Counted from the stretch's first letter, positions 1-11,422 are shown. The stretch is 64,000 nucleotides of DNA from Liolophura sinensis (GCF_032854445.1 NC_088305.1:22234955-22298954), one strand, 5' to 3'. Notes: a model not told the origin generated them from the letters alone. Made by a program: numbers and translations.

Positions 1-92
1 CTTTGTTTATACACCTGATTTTCTCGAAAGATGGCCTGTCTAGTCGAAAAAAGTCAACATGAATACGGGTTTTAATTATTCCTTTGGCGGCC

Positions 93-1901
93 TTAACAAT
101 AGCAACAGAATCCCTGTTTTTTTTTCTGAAATATTATGTCGTTGCGTGCACACCAAATACTAAACTGAAGAACACATATGACATACACCATCACAGCTCT
201 AACTTCCTGGTTAAAGGTGGAATTGAATACCTTGTAAATTAATGTTTCCGAGTCCATATTTGGTAGGTAGTTCGCAAACAAAACAAATATCCGGTTAAAG
301 TCATTAAACACATCCTGAACGATTTTACATTGTACAAACAGATGTTGCCGAGTTTCAGACAGGGAGCAAAAAACACACAAGTCATCGCTGGCTACATTTC
401 TCCTAAGAAGTTTTTCCTTAACGGGCAAAATGTCATGAACCAACTTGTAACTGAAGTTGACCAAATTGTGATCTAAGAATTGATGAAAAACAGTTTTCCA
501 TATTCTAACCTAGTCCAAATGCGGCATAGACACCATTGCTCTTGGACAATGTACTATTTTTGTTACAAAATATTCATAAATATACCTGCTTGAACACAAT
601 GTTACAGGTTGCTGTACACCTGTGGTAAATTCTCTCCAGGCGCTCAAGGCCAGTCTATAAAAAGGTGGAATGTTTTCAGAATGTGGGACATTGGAACGAC
701 AGAATTCACGACAAACATGTCTTAGGGGTAAACCCAACCAATAGATGGCAAAGTATTTCCATTCCGCTGTTGTTCCATGAATTAATTTTAAAACATGCCG
801 AGTAACAAGTGCTTTTATTTTACAATCTATATTATGTACGTTTAGACCTCCATTCCCTATTTTATCATGTACGACAACTCTCTTCAAACTTTCGGGCTTG
901 TTATCCCACAAAAATCTGAACACAGTTTGGGAACATTGATTGACACATTTAGGTGGCAACAGAGTACACTGTGCAGAAAACCATAAGACAGCTAAAGCAA
1001 CTGTATTAATTAAGACAGACCTCCCCCGTAGGGTCAAATATCTTCCATTCCATGCTGATACATGTTTCTTTACCTTACTTAAAACACGCTCAGAATTGAG
1101 TTCTGTTTGATCTGGTCTAAAAAATACCCTGCAAATCTTTGAATTTGTAGTGATGTTAAGCCCACCACTGAGCACGTTAGTTTCGTCCCAGTTACCAATG
1201 GGAAGAACCGTGCTTTTCAACAAGTTGAGTTTTGCTCCTGAGGCTTTTCCATAACTTTCTGCTAGTTTAATTACATGCGGAACAGAACTCTCTTCAGATA
1301 AAATTGCAGTCGTATCATCTGCAAATGCCGACACTCTTGTTTCCTTATTTGTGCCGGGTAACCGTACACCATTCATTTCGTCATTGTTTCTAATGGTGGC
1401 TATAAAGGGCTCTAAGGACAAAACATACAATAATGGTGACAAAGAACAACCCTGTCGGACACCTCGACTCAGTTTAAATTCTTCTGTTATGTGCCCGTTC
1501 ACAATAACACTACTTGTAATGTCAGTATATAATAATTGCACCCACTTACAAAAGTCGGGTCCGAAGTTAAATTTCTCTAAACATTTGAACAAAAATGACC
1601 AGTCTACTCTGTCAAAGGCTTTCTCCTGGTCTAAGTTAAGAAAACATCCTTTTAAATCTTTTTGTTCAACATAATCATATGTATTTCGTAATAAGTGAAG
1701 GTTGTCAAAAATACTTCGGCCTGGTATTCCACATGTCTGATTCTGAAGTACAATTGTATCGATCACATTTTTTAACCGATTGCACAAAGCTTTAGAAACA
1801 ATCTTATAATCTACATTTAGTAAGCTAATTGGCCTCAAGTTTTTTATGCTTTCGGCATTGTCGGGGTCCTTGCATAATAGTGTGATTAACCCAGAACGCT
1901 G
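93..1901 (-). pseudogene. Tx1-like ORF2 remnant: reverse transcriptase and C-terminal zinc motif
   Basis: Reading down from 1901, the protein enters the RT at SGLITLLCKDPDN and continues through the palm: the LNLDQEKAFDRV block, SRGVRQGCSLSPLLYVLSLEP, the catalytic AFADDTTAIL, and the SGAKLNLLKST region. A TGG to TAG change near 510 (PHLD then stop) interrupts it before the C-terminal CVFCSLSETRQHLFVQC motif, a CxxC-HxxxxC pattern usual at the end of L1-group ORF2. A further insertion near the 3' end, shared with copy 2 but absent from copy 3, changes the last residues. With no endonuclease, this copy cannot encode a complete ORF2. Confidence 0.8.
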
Positions 1902-3087
1902 CCTCTTCGGCTGTACTGCCATTGTCCAACTTAGCTCGCTTTTCCTCGACTGGGACTGGTGAACGCATGTCGGGAGTGGGCACGTCAGCCACGACCACAT
2001 TCTTCACCCTTGGGACAGCTGATGACGTTTCATTATCACCAACATCCACTTCTTCGGTGTTCTTAGTATTCTCCCGGACGTCCATCTCCTTATCAGACTC
2101 GCTGTCGTCGCTGACATCTTCATCGGCGCTGTCGTCACCATTCCCGTCGATTTCGTCTTCGTTCTCCTCGCTGTCTTGAACCAGTTCCATAGCAGGTGCG
2201 TTGAATGGGTCTTCATCGTCGCTGACGTCAACATCAATGTCATCTTGTTTTGCGGCGTCTTCCTTATTATACTGGCGCATAGTCGGTAGGTTTCCCTTAA
2301 CTCGCGCCGCGTACGACATTGCTCTCGCACAACAGTCACTGACCGTATGAAGCCCTGAGTCACACATTCGGCATGGATTTGTACAGTCCTTCTCTGTATG
2401 AGGATTCTCATGGGGGGAGAAACCGCCGCAGTTAGAACACCACAGTGCTCTACACTCTGCCGCCTTGTGTGATTTTTGGCCACACTTCCGACATTCATAA
2501 GTTTGCCCGGGGTAGGTAAACATAACAATGTCACCACCGAAATTAATAAAATTTGGTACATAACGAACTTTGTGACACCTAAATCTGTAAATCCGAATAC
2601 CTGTCCGAACATGTGAGAGCTCCGGGTCTGAAAATCTGGGTTTCGTCACACCCAGGCATTCACCATAGGGTTTCAAAGCTGCCTCGATAGTGTCATCTGA
2701 CATTTCATCCGGTGCCCAGTGGGCCGTCAGATTCAGGTAAACTGACGACGCGGGCATAATGGACCACGTCGTTCCATTTATAACAACATTGGATTTACTC
2801 ACTAGGGCATTATGCCCAGCCACTGTAGACACGCGGAGATAGAAGTGTTTCTTTAAATAATTCTTCTGAAAACTTATTAGCTCTGTCTTGATATTTAACA
2901 CACTTGACAGAAAAGGAATAAAGTCCCTCTGGACAGCCGTAGAAAATGCCGGGCTGCTTCGTGTAGAGATTGACACAGACAAAGTTCTGCTTGGCCTGTT
3001 TACAGGCGAAAACGACACGGGCTTGGACATACCTGATCCAACGGGGCACACGCCCTTCACCAAACAGTAACCACTGGCCAAACTCAA
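1825..3087 (-). CDS. Tx1-like ORF1, CCHC zinc-knuckle nucleic-acid-binding protein (3' end fused)
   Basis: The 420-codon frame has an RRM-like stretch around residues 90-180 (DDTIEAALKPYGECLGV), then three cysteine-rich knuckles beginning CRKCGQKSHKAAEC, CSNCGGFSPHENPHTEKDC and CRMCDSGLHTVSDC. A long acidic Ser/Asp/Glu tail follows. ORF1 proteins of this kind coat LINE RNA. The reading frame is open across the deletion junction near 1901, so the last 27 or so residues are out-of-frame ORF2 DNA. The start is uncertain: an overlapping frame covers 2810-3178, but alignment with the related ORF1 at 32158 supports this frame. It aligns there at the NG and DDTI...YG positions. Confidence 0.7.
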   Translation of the reverse strand: MSLASGYCLVKGVCPVGSGMSKPVSFSPVNRPSRTLSVSISTRSSPAFSTAVQRDFIPFLSSVLNIKTELISFQKNYLKKHFYLRVSTVAGHNALVSKSNVVINGTTWSIMPASSVYLNLTAHWAPDEMSDDTIEAALKPYGECLGVTKPRFSDPELSHVRTGIRIYRFRCHKVRYVPNFINFGGDIVMFTYPGQTYECRKCGQKSHKAAECRALWCSNCGGFSPHENPHTEKDCTNPCRMCDSGLHTVSDCCARAMSYAARVKGNLPTMRQYNKEDAAKQDDIDVDVSDDEDPFNAPAMELVQDSEENEDEIDGNGDDSADEDVSDDSESDKEMDVRENTKNTEEVDVGDNETSSAVPRVKNVVVADVPTPDMRSPVPVEEKRAKLDNGSTAEEAAFWVNHTIMQGPRQCRKHKKLEAN

Positions 3088-3303
3088 GCTTTGTGGGCTC
3101 CCAGTTCACCAAAAAATCAGTCTCAAAAACAAGCGTTGTTGTTGCACAAATGTGTAAACAGCAGAGAATAACCGCCACGTCCGTTCACTTCGGCGTCTAG
3201 CACACTCCTCCCATCTACAATATTGATTAGCAAATGGAATTTTGTGTGACACGTGAATGAAAGAATGGCGGTAATAAGATAATAAAAATCCAAATCACTC
3301 AGC

Positions 3304-3377
3304 CGTCCCGGGGTTGGCTTAAAGCACCAACCTTTCGGTTAACAGCCGAACGTGCTAAAGGATTGCGCCACGGAGAC
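3304..3377 (-). pseudogene. tRNA-Asn-like, class B
   Basis: Class B keeps the length, the anticodon arm and GTT anticodon, but its T arm is GGTGC-TTTAAGC-CAACC with two mismatches. The B box is therefore broken and one acceptor pair (6:67) is lost. TTTTT follows the 3' end. This copy also has a changed D arm (CCTTTAGCAC). Confidence 0.85.
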
Positions 3378-3648
3378 TTATTGGGTTAGAGCAACTTTGT
3401 TTTTGTACCCGTTCGTGGCAGTGCTTCATTGCCTATGCATTTACCGCTGAGGGAACATGACAAAAATTCGATAAAACATATTAAGATTGATAAAGTTTTG
3501 CACGCTGGTGTTTTTTTTTTTGTACGATCACCAAAGTACGCTTTCTTCAAAGCCAGTATGGTTTCGTAACTGTCATTTCGTGTGACACGTACATCAGAAG
3601 TGGAGTAATAAAATATTAAAAACGAAAAGGAGAAAACCGTCAACAAGA

Positions 3649-3723
3649 CCGGGGATGGGGTGCTTTAGGAATGAAACTTTTGGTTTAAACCCTAAAAAGC
3701 TAACCGATTGCGCAACGGTGAAT
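3649..3723 (-). pseudogene. tRNA-Asn relic, class C (seven copies)
   Basis: The minus-strand sequence still aligns end to end with tRNA-Asn: GCGCAATCGGTTAGC is identical in the D arm, but the anticodon arm is TTTAGGGTTTAAACC and the T arm has no B box. The triplet at the anticodon place is TTA. Further class C copies are at 5123-5156 (truncated), 8821-8895, 11088-11162, 12557-12631, 15619-15693 and 18036-18108. These are relics kept as array sequence, not usable tRNAs. Confidence 0.8.
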
Positions 3724-3983
3724 TTGTCGTTAAAACCAACTGCGTTTTTGTCCCCATTCCTGCCAGTGCTTCATCGCCTATGCATTTACCGATAAGCTGA
3801 CATGATAAGAATACAGTAATATATGTTGAGATTGATAATGTTTAGTACGCTGGTGTTACTTTTATAAACGGTCACTAGAGGACGCTTACTTCGACTACAG
3901 TATGGATTAGCAAATGCCATTTGGTGTGACACGTGCATGAAAGAATGGGGCTAATAACATAATCAAAATGAAAATAACAGAGC

Positions 3984-3990
3984 CGTCCCA

Positions 3991-4057
<67 letters not shown>
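3984..4057 (-). tRNA. trnN-GTT: tRNA-Asn(GTT), class A, one acceptor mismatch
   Basis: A 74-nt intronless tRNA with A box TGGCGCAATCGG, anticodon loop CTGTTAA and B box GGTTCAAGCC. The anticodon stem TTCGG/CCGAA and T stem GGTGG/CCACC pair perfectly. The acceptor has a C6:T67 mismatch (CTGGGAC where sisters have CGGGGAC). A TTTT run lies downstream within 20 nt, suitable as a Pol III terminator. It may be functional but weakened. Confidence 0.82.
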
Positions 4058-4324
4058 TTAGTAATAAAGTTACTTTTTAGTCTTCATTTATGTCAGTGCT
4101 TCATCTTTTATACATTTACAGCTGAGGGAACATGACAAAAAATTCGATAAAACATATTTACATTGATGAAGTTTTGTAGTTTGGTGTTGTTTTATTTGTA
4201 CGATTACCAGAGTACCCTTTCTTCGAAGACAATATGGCTTCGCAACTGTCATTTCATGTAACACGTGCATCAGAGTGGGACTAATAAAATATTAAAATCC
4301 AAAACGAAAAAACCAGGAAAGGAA

Positions 4325-4401
4325 CCGGGGGTCGGATGGGGTCTTTATGAGTTTAAACTTTCGATTAAAAGCCGAACATTATAAAATTTCGCAACGGTGA
4401 C
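4325..4401 (-). pseudogene. tRNA-Asn relic, class D (eleven copies)
   Basis: The unit GTCACCGTTGCGAAAT...GTTCGGCTTTTAATCGAAAG matches the tRNA-Asn outline with a damaged A box, no B box and TTT at the anticodon place. Further class D copies are at 5747-5822, 6399-6474, 9498-9573, 10294-10369, 11760-11835, 13232-13307, 14028-14103, 14821-14896, 17305-17380 and 18709-18783. The spacer on its left carries an aaaccagcaaaggaacc block specific to the class. Confidence 0.8.
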
Positions 4402-4778
4402 TTTGTCTTTAAAACCAAGTTTGTTTTTGTCCCCATTCCTGCCAGTGCCTCATCGCATATGCATTCAAAGATAAGCTGACATGACAAGAATACGATAATG
4501 CATGTTGAGATTGATAATGTTTGGTATGCTGGTGTTATTTTTGTACACGGTCACCAGAGTACGCTCTCTTCGAGGAGAATGTGGATTAGCAAATGCCAAA
4601 TAACAACACAGTAAAACATATTGAGATTAATAATGTTTGGTATGCTGGTGTTATTTTTGTGCACGGTCACCAGAGGACTCTCTCTTCGACTACAATATTG
4701 ATTATCAAATGGAATTTTGTGTGACACATGCATGAAAGAATGGCGGTAATAAGATAATAAAAATCCAAATCACTCAGC

Positions 4779-4852
4779 CGTCCCGGGGTTGGCTTAAAGC
4801 ACCAACCTTTCGGTAAACACCCGAACGTGCTAAAGGTTTGCGCCACGGAGAC
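4779..4852 (-). pseudogene. tRNA-Asn-like, class B
   Basis: Has the class B T-arm lesions plus an altered anticodon loop (GTGTTTA) and D arm (AACCTTTAGC). The anticodon triplet is still GTT. Confidence 0.83.
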
Positions 4853-5408
4853 TTATTGGGTTAAAGCAACTTTGTTTTTGTACCCGTTCGTGGCAGTGCT
4901 TCATTGCCTATGCATTTACCGCTGAGGGAACATGACAAAAATTCGATAAAACATATTAAGATTGATAAAGTTTTGCACCCTGGTGTTTTATTTTTTTACG
5001 ATCGCCAAAGTACGCTTTCTTCGAAGCCAATATGGTTTCGTAACTGTCATTTCGTGTGACACGTACATCAAAAGTGGAGTAATAAAATATTAAAAGCGAA
5101 AAGGAGAAAACCGTCAACGAAACCGGGGATGGGGTACTTTAGGAATAAAACTTTTGAAAACCAACTGCTTTTTTGTCCCCATTCCTGCCAGTGCTTCATC
5201 GCCTATGCATTCACTGATAAGCTGACATGATAAGAATACAATAATACATGTTGAGATTGATAATGTTTGGTACGCTGGTGTTACTTTTATAAACGGTCAC
5301 TAGAGGACGCTCACTTCGACTACAGTATGGATTAGCAAATGCCATTTGGCGTGACACGTGCATCAAAGGATGGGGCTAATAAGATAATCAAAATGAAAGT
5401 AACAGAGC

Positions 5409-5482
<74 letters not shown>
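5409..5482 (-). tRNA. trnN-GTT: tRNA-Asn(GTT), class A, intact
   Basis: A perfect 74-nt cloverleaf: acceptor GTCTCCG/CGGGGAC (one T4:G69 wobble), discriminator G, D arm with GCGC/GCGC, anticodon GTT at 5446-5448, and intact A and B boxes. It is close to the vertebrate tRNA-Asn sequence I remember. Together with 11423-11496 it is the best candidate for an expressed gene here. A TTTT run about 19 nt downstream can act as a Pol III terminator. Confidence 0.93.
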
Positions 5483-6083
5483 TTAGTAATAAAGTTACTT
5501 TTTGTCCCCATTTATGTCAGTGCTTTATCTTTTATACATTTACAGCTGAGGGAACATGACAAAAATTCGATAAAACATATTTACATTGATGAAGTTTTGT
5601 ACGTTGGTGTTGTTTTGTTTGTACGATTACCAGAGTACCCTTTCTTCGAAGACAATATGGCTTCGCAACAGCATTTCGTGTAACACGTGCATGAGAGTAG
5701 GACTAATAAAATATTTAAATCAGAAAGGGAAAAACCAGCAAAGGAACCGGGGGCCGGATGGGGTGTTTATGAGTCAAACTTTCGATTAAAAGCCGAACAT
5801 TCTAAAATTTCGCAACGGTGACTTTGTCTTTAAAACCAAGTTCGTTTTTGTCCCCATTCCTGCCAGTGCTTCATCGCCTATGCATTCACTGATAAGCTGA
5901 CATGATAAGAATACAGTAATACATGTTGAGATTGATAATGTTTGGTATGCTGGTGTTACTTTTATAAACGGTCACCAGAGGACGCTCACTTCGACTACAG
6001 TATGGATTAGCAAATGCCATTTGGTGTCACACGTGCATGAAAGAATGGGGCTAATAAGATAATCAAAATAAAAATAACAGAGC

Positions 6084-6132
6084 CGTCCCCGGGTGGGCTT
6101 GAACCACCAATAACCGATTGCCCCACGGAGAC
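6084..6132 (-). pseudogene. tRNA-Asn with anticodon arm deleted (class A)
   Basis: The 49-nt remnant keeps both acceptor strands, the T arm and half of the D arm. A clean 25-nt deletion removed the whole anticodon arm and part of the D arm, so it has no anticodon. The 5' region also has a G to C change (ccccacgg). The B box is intact. Confidence 0.88.
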
Positions 6133-6787
6133 TTAGTAATAAAGTTACTTTTTGTCCCCATTTATGTCAGTGCTTTATCTTTTATAAATTTACAGCTGAG
6201 GGAAGATGACAAAAATTCGATAAAACATATTTACATTGATGAAGTTTTGTACGTTGGTGTTGTTTTGTTTGTACGATTACCAGAGTACCCTTTCTTCGAA
6301 GACAATGTGGCTTCGCAACTGTCATTTCGTGTAACACGTGCATGAGAGTGGGACTAATAAAATATTAAAATCCAAAACGAAAAAAATCAGCAAAGGAACC
6401 GGAGGCCGGATGGGGTCTTTATGAGTCAAACTTTCGATTAAAAGCCGAACATTCTAAAATTTCGCAACGGTGACTTTGTCTTTAAAACCAAGTTCGTTTT
6501 TGTCCCCATTCCTGCCAGTGCCTCATCGCATATGCATTCAAAGATAAGCTGACATGACAAGAATACGATAATGCATGTTGAGATTGATAATGTTTGGTAT
6601 GCTGGTGTTATTTTTGTACACGGTCACCAGAGTACGCTCTCTTCGGGGACAATGTGGATTAGCAAATGCCAAATAACAACACAGTAAAACATATTGACAT
6701 TGATAATGTTTGGTATGCTGGTGTTTTTTTTGTGCACGGTCACCAGAGGACTCTCTCTTCGACTACAATATTGATTAGCAAATGGAA

Positions 6788-8331
6788 TTTTTTTTTTTTT
6801 TTTGAAAATTGTTGTATTTATTCCCAGATTGTCATCAAATACACAAGATTTCACAATACCCGGCTATCACAAACTTTTGAAATCACAAGGCAGTCTTAAT
6901 TAAAATAAAATATCACAGAAAAGATGACTGCTTTGTGAATAGAAGAATTGCACATTAGCTGCTCATTTCAATAAATACACTAATTTATCATTCCGTAATG
7001 TACAGAAAACTTTGTTTATACACCTGATTTTCTCGAAAGATGGCCTGTCTAGTCGAAAAAAGTCAACATGAATACGGGTTTTAATTATTCCTTTGGCGGC
7101 CTTAACAATAGCAACAGAATCCCTGTTTTTTTTTCTGAAATATTATGTCGTTGCGTGCACACCAAATACTAAACTGAAGAACACATATGACATACACCAT
7201 CACAGCTCTAACTTCCTGGTTAAAGGTGGAATTGAATACCTTGTAATTAATGTTTCCGAGTCCATATTTGGTAGGTAGTTCGCAAACAAAACAAATATCC
7301 GGTAAAGTCATTAAACACATCCTGAACGATTTTACATTGTACAAACAGATGTTGCCGAGTTTCAGACAGGGAGCAAAAAACACACAAGTCATCGCTGGCT
7401 ACATTTCTCCTAAGAATTTTTCCTTAACGGCAAAAATGTCATAAACCAACTTGTAACTGAAGTTGACCAAATTGTGATCTAAGAATTGATGAAAAACAGT
7501 TTTCCATATTCTAACCCAGTCCCAAATGCGGCATAGACACCATTGCTCTTGGACAATGTACTATTTTGTTACAAAATATTCATAAAAATATACCTGCTTG
7601 AACACAATGTTACAGGTTGCTGTACACCTGTGGTAAATTCTCTCCAGGCGCTCAAGGCCAGTCTATAAAAAGGTGGAATGTTTTCAGAATGTGGGACATT
7701 GGAACGACAGAATTCACGACAAACATGTCTTAGGGGTAAACCCAACCAATAGATGGCAAAGTATTTCCATTCCGCTGTTGTTCCATGAATTAATTTTAAA
7801 ACATGCCGAGTAACAAGTGCTTTTATTTTACAATCTATATTATGTACGTTTAGACCTCCATTCCCTATTTTATTATGTACGGACAACTCTCTTCAAACTT
7901 TCGGACTTGTTATCCACAAAAAATCTGAACACAGTTTGGGAACATTGATTGACACATTTAGGTGGCAACAGAGTACACTGTGCAGAAAACCATAAGACAG
8001 CTAAAGCAACTGTATTAATTAAGACAGACCTCCCCCGTAGGGTCAAATATCTTCCATTCCATGCTGATACATGTTTCTTTACCTTACTTAAAACACGCTC
8101 AGAATTGAGTTTCTGTTTGATCTGGTCTAAAAAATACCCTGCAAATCTTTGAATTTGTAGTGATGTTAAGCCCACCACTGAGCACGTTAGTTTCGTCCCA
8201 GTTACCAATGGGAAGAACCGTGCTTTTCAACAAGTTGAGTTTTTGCTCCTGAGGCTTTTCCATAACTTTCTGCTAGTTTAATTACATGCGGAACAGGAAC
8301 TCTCTTCAGATAAAATTGCAGTCGTATCATC
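6788..8331 (-). mobile_element. Tx1-like LINE, copy 2, cut by the assembly gap
   Basis: The 3' end is complete: on the minus strand the element ends CAACAATTTTC followed by an A run, abutting array spacer at 6787. From 7012 it repeats copy 1 nearly exactly, including the insertion near the ORF2 end that copy 3 lacks. It encodes the RT C-terminal half and the CxxC-HxxxxC motif, but with many single-base indels relative to copy 1, mostly at homopolymers (for example near 7300, 7420, 7565, 7880, 7915, 8110, 8240 and 8297). That clustering next to the N run looks like low-quality contig-end consensus rather than biology. The rest lies in the gap. Confidence 0.85.
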
Positions 8332-8531
8332 NNNNNNNNNNNNNNNNNNNNNNNNNNNNNNNNNNNNNNNNNNNNNNNNNNNNNNNNNNNNNNNNNNNNN
8401 NNNNNNNNNNNNNNNNNNNNNNNNNNNNNNNNNNNNNNNNNNNNNNNNNNNNNNNNNNNNNNNNNNNNNNNNNNNNNNNNNNNNNNNNNNNNNNNNNNNN
8501 NNNNNNNNNNNNNNNNNNNNNNNNNNNNNNN
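8332..8531. other. Assembly gap (200 N)
   Basis: Exactly 200 N, a conventional placeholder, so the true size is unknown. The left flank ends inside the Tx1-like RT and the right flank starts inside a class B tRNA unit. By comparison with copy 1, about 2 kb of element (RT start, ORF1) plus about 90 bp of spacer may be missing. Confidence 0.97.
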
Positions 8532-8551
8532 AACGATTGCGCCACGGAGAC
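8532..8551 (-). pseudogene. tRNA-Asn-like, class B, cut by the assembly gap
   Basis: Only the 5' acceptor strand and part of the D arm are present, directly after the N run. The flank (cttattgggttaaagc) identifies class B. Confidence 0.8.
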
Positions 8552-9157
8552 TTATTGGGTTAAAGCAACTTTGTTTTTGTACCCGTTCGTGGCAGTGCTT
8601 CATTGCCTATGCATTTACCGCTGAGGGAACATGACAAAAATTCTATAAAACATATTAAGATTGATAAATTTTTGCACGCTGGTGTTTTTTTTTCTACGAT
8701 CACCAAAGTACGCTTTCTTGGAAGCTAATATGGTTTCATAACTGTCATTTCGTGTGACACGTACATCAGAAGTGGAGTAATAAAATATTAAAAACGAAAA
8801 GGAGAAAACAGTCAACGAAACCGGGGATGGGGTGCTTTAGGAATGAAACTTTTGGTTTAAACCCTAAAAAGCTAACTGATTGCGCAACGGTGAATTTGTC
8901 GTTAAAACCAACTGCGTTTTTGTCCTCATTCCTGCCAGTGCTTCATCGCCTATGCATTTACCGATAAGCTGACATGATAAGAATACATGATAATACATGT
9001 TGAGATTGATGATGTTTGGTACGCTGGTGTTACTTTTATAAACGGTCACTAGAGGACGCTCACTTCGACTACAGTATGGATTAGTAAATGCCATTTGGTG
9101 TGACACGTGCATAAAAGAATGGGGCTAATAAGATAATCAAAATGAAAATAACAGAGC

Positions 9158-9187
9158 CGTCCCCGGGTGGGCTTGAACCACCAACCG

Positions 9188-9231
<44 letters not shown>
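9158..9231 (-). tRNA. trnN-GTT: tRNA-Asn(GTT), class A, variable-loop variant
   Basis: All stems pair as in 5409-5482. The only change is at the first variable-loop base, just after the CCGAA anticodon strand, where C replaces A. That position is unpaired, so the gene looks functional. The same variant is at 12892-12965, in the duplicated segment. Confidence 0.9.
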
Positions 9232-9948
9232 TTAGTAATAAAGTTACTTTTTGTCCCCATTTATGTCAGTGCTTTTTCTTTTATACATTTACAGTTGAGG
9301 GGAACATGACAAAAATTCGATAAAACATATTTACATTGATGAAGTTTTGTACGTTGGTGTTGTTTTGTTTGTACGATTACCAGAGAAGCCTTTCTTCGAA
9401 GACAATATGGCTTTGCAACTGTCATTTCGTGTAACACGTGCATGAGAGCGGGACTAACAAAAAATTAAAATTAGAAAGGAAAAAACCAGCAAAGGAACCG
9501 GGGGCCGGATGGGGTCTTTATGAGTCAAACTTTCGATTAAAAGCCGAACATTCTAAAATTTCGCAACGGTGACTTTGTCTTTAAAAGCAAGTTCGTTTTT
9601 GTCCCCATTCCTGCCAGTGCCATAGCATATGCATTCAAAGATAAGCTGACATGACAAGAATACGATAATGCATGTTCAGATTGATAATGTTTGGTATGCT
9701 GGTGTTATTTTTCTACACGGTCACCAGAGTACGCTCTCTTCAAGGAGAATGTGGATTAGCAAATGCCAAATAACAACACAGTAAAACATATTGAGATTAA
9801 TAATGTTTGGTATGCTGGTGTTATTTTTGTGCACGGTCACCAGAGGACTCTCTCTTCGACTACAATATTTATTGGCAAATGGAATTTTGTGTGACACGTG
9901 AATGAAAGAATGGCGGTAATAAGATAATAAAAATCCAAATCACTCAGC

Positions 9949-10022
9949 CGTCCCGGGGTTGGCTTAAAGCACCAACCTTTCGGTTTACAGCCAAACGTGC
10001 TAAACGATTGCGCCACGGAGAC
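9949..10022 (-). pseudogene. tRNA-Asn-like, class B, anticodon now GTA
   Basis: The anticodon loop reads CTGTAAA, so the triplet has drifted to GTA, and the stem has TTTGG against CCGAA. The same changes are at 13683 and 14479, which marks these three as recent duplicates. Confidence 0.83.
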
Positions 10023-10744
10023 TTATTGGGTTAAAGCAACTTTGTTTTTGTACCCGTTCATGGCAGTACTTCATTGCCTATGCATTTACCGCTGAGGGAA
10101 CATGACAAAAATTCGATAAAACATATTTACATTGATGAAGTTTTGTACGTTGGTGTTGTTTTGTTTGTACGATTACCAGAGTAGACTTTCTTCGAAGACA
10201 ATATGGCTTGGCAACTGTCATTTCGTGTAACACGTGCATCAGAGTGGGACTAATAAAATATTAAAATCAAAAACAAAAAAACCAGCAAAGGAACCGGGGG
10301 CCGGATAGGGTGTTTATGAGTCAAACTTTCCATTATAAGCCGAACATTCCAAAATTTCTCAACGGTGACTTTGTCGTTAAAACCAAATTCGTTTTTGTCC
10401 CCATTCCTGCCAGTGCCATCGCATGTGCATTCAAAGATAAGCTGACATGACAAGAATACGATAATGCATGTTGAGATTGATAATGTTTGGTATGCTGGTG
10501 TTATTTTTGTACACGGTCACCAGAGTACGCTCTCTTCGAGGAGAATGTGGATTAGCAAATGCCAAATAACAACACAGTAAAACATATTGAGATTAATAAT
10601 GTTTGGTATGCTGGTGTTATTTTTGTGCACGGTCACCAGAGGACTCTCTCTTCGACTACAATATTGATTAGCAAATGGAATTTTGTGTGACACGTGCATG
10701 AAAGAATGGCGGTAATAAGATAATAAAAATCCAAATCACTCAGC

Positions 10745-10818
10745 CGTCCCGGGGTTGGCTTAAAGCACCAACCTTTCGGTTAACAGCCGAACGTAGTAAA
10801 CGATTGCGCCACGGAGAC
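10745..10818 (-). pseudogene. tRNA-Asn-like, class B
   Basis: Keeps the GTT anticodon; the D arm is further altered (TTTACTACG). Confidence 0.83.
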
Positions 10819-11422
10819 TCATTGGGTTAAAGCAACTTTGTTTTTGTACCCGTTCGTGGCAGTGCTTCATTGCCTATGCATTTACCGCTGAGGGAACATG
10901 ACAAAAATTCTATAAAACATATTAAGATTGATAAAGTTTTGCACGCTGGTGTTTTTTTTTGTACCATCACCAAAGTACGCTTTCTTGGAAGCCAATATGG
11001 TTTCGTAACTGTCATTTCGTGTGACACGTACATCAGAAGTGGAGTAATAAAATATTAAAAACGAAAAGGAGAAAACCGTCAACGAAACCGGGGATGGGGT
11101 GCTTTAGGAATGAAACTTTTGGTTTAAACCCTAAAAAGCTAACTGATTGCGCAACGGTGAATTTGTCGTTAAAACCAACTGCGTTTTTGTCCTCATTCCT
11201 GCCAGTGCTTCATCGCCTATGCATTCACCGATAAGCTGACATGATAAGAATACAGTAATACATGTTGAGATTGATAATGTTTGGTACGCTGGTGTTACTT
11301 TTATAAACGGTCACTAGAGGACGCTCACTTCGACTACAGTATGGATTAGCAAATGCCATTTGGCGTGACACGTGCATGAAAGAATGGGGCTAATAAGATA
11401 ATCAAAATGAAAATAACAGAGC

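Larger units (their letters stand above)
1..3214 (-). mobile_element. Tx1-like (L1 group) LINE, copy 1, internally deleted
   Basis: A minus-strand non-LTR retrotransposon whose 3' end lies before the window; about 224 bp is missing, judged from copy 2. It carries a zinc-knuckle ORF1 (upper part) and the RT and C-terminal part of ORF2 (lower part). The two are joined abruptly near 1901, where this copy departs from copy 3, so the endonuclease and the start of the RT are gone. At 3215 the sequence returns to array spacer, which places the 5' end there. Positions 1-1331 match 7012-8331 almost base for base. The RT motifs (FADD box, GVRQGCSLSP block) and the CCHC ORF1 point to the Tx1 branch of the L1 group; the clade is inferred from motifs, not a tree. 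Confidence 0.8.
8700..10468. repeat. Recent segmental duplication in the array, left copy
   Basis: This stretch matches about 12436-14204 at an offset of 3734-3736 bp with very few differences. Private variants are shared, for example ggaagctaatatggtttcat, the variable-loop C in the class A tRNA, the gagaagcc spacer variant and the GTA anticodon in class B. The right copy is followed by two further B-D dimers of about 795 bp, near-identical to each other. Confidence 0.85.
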
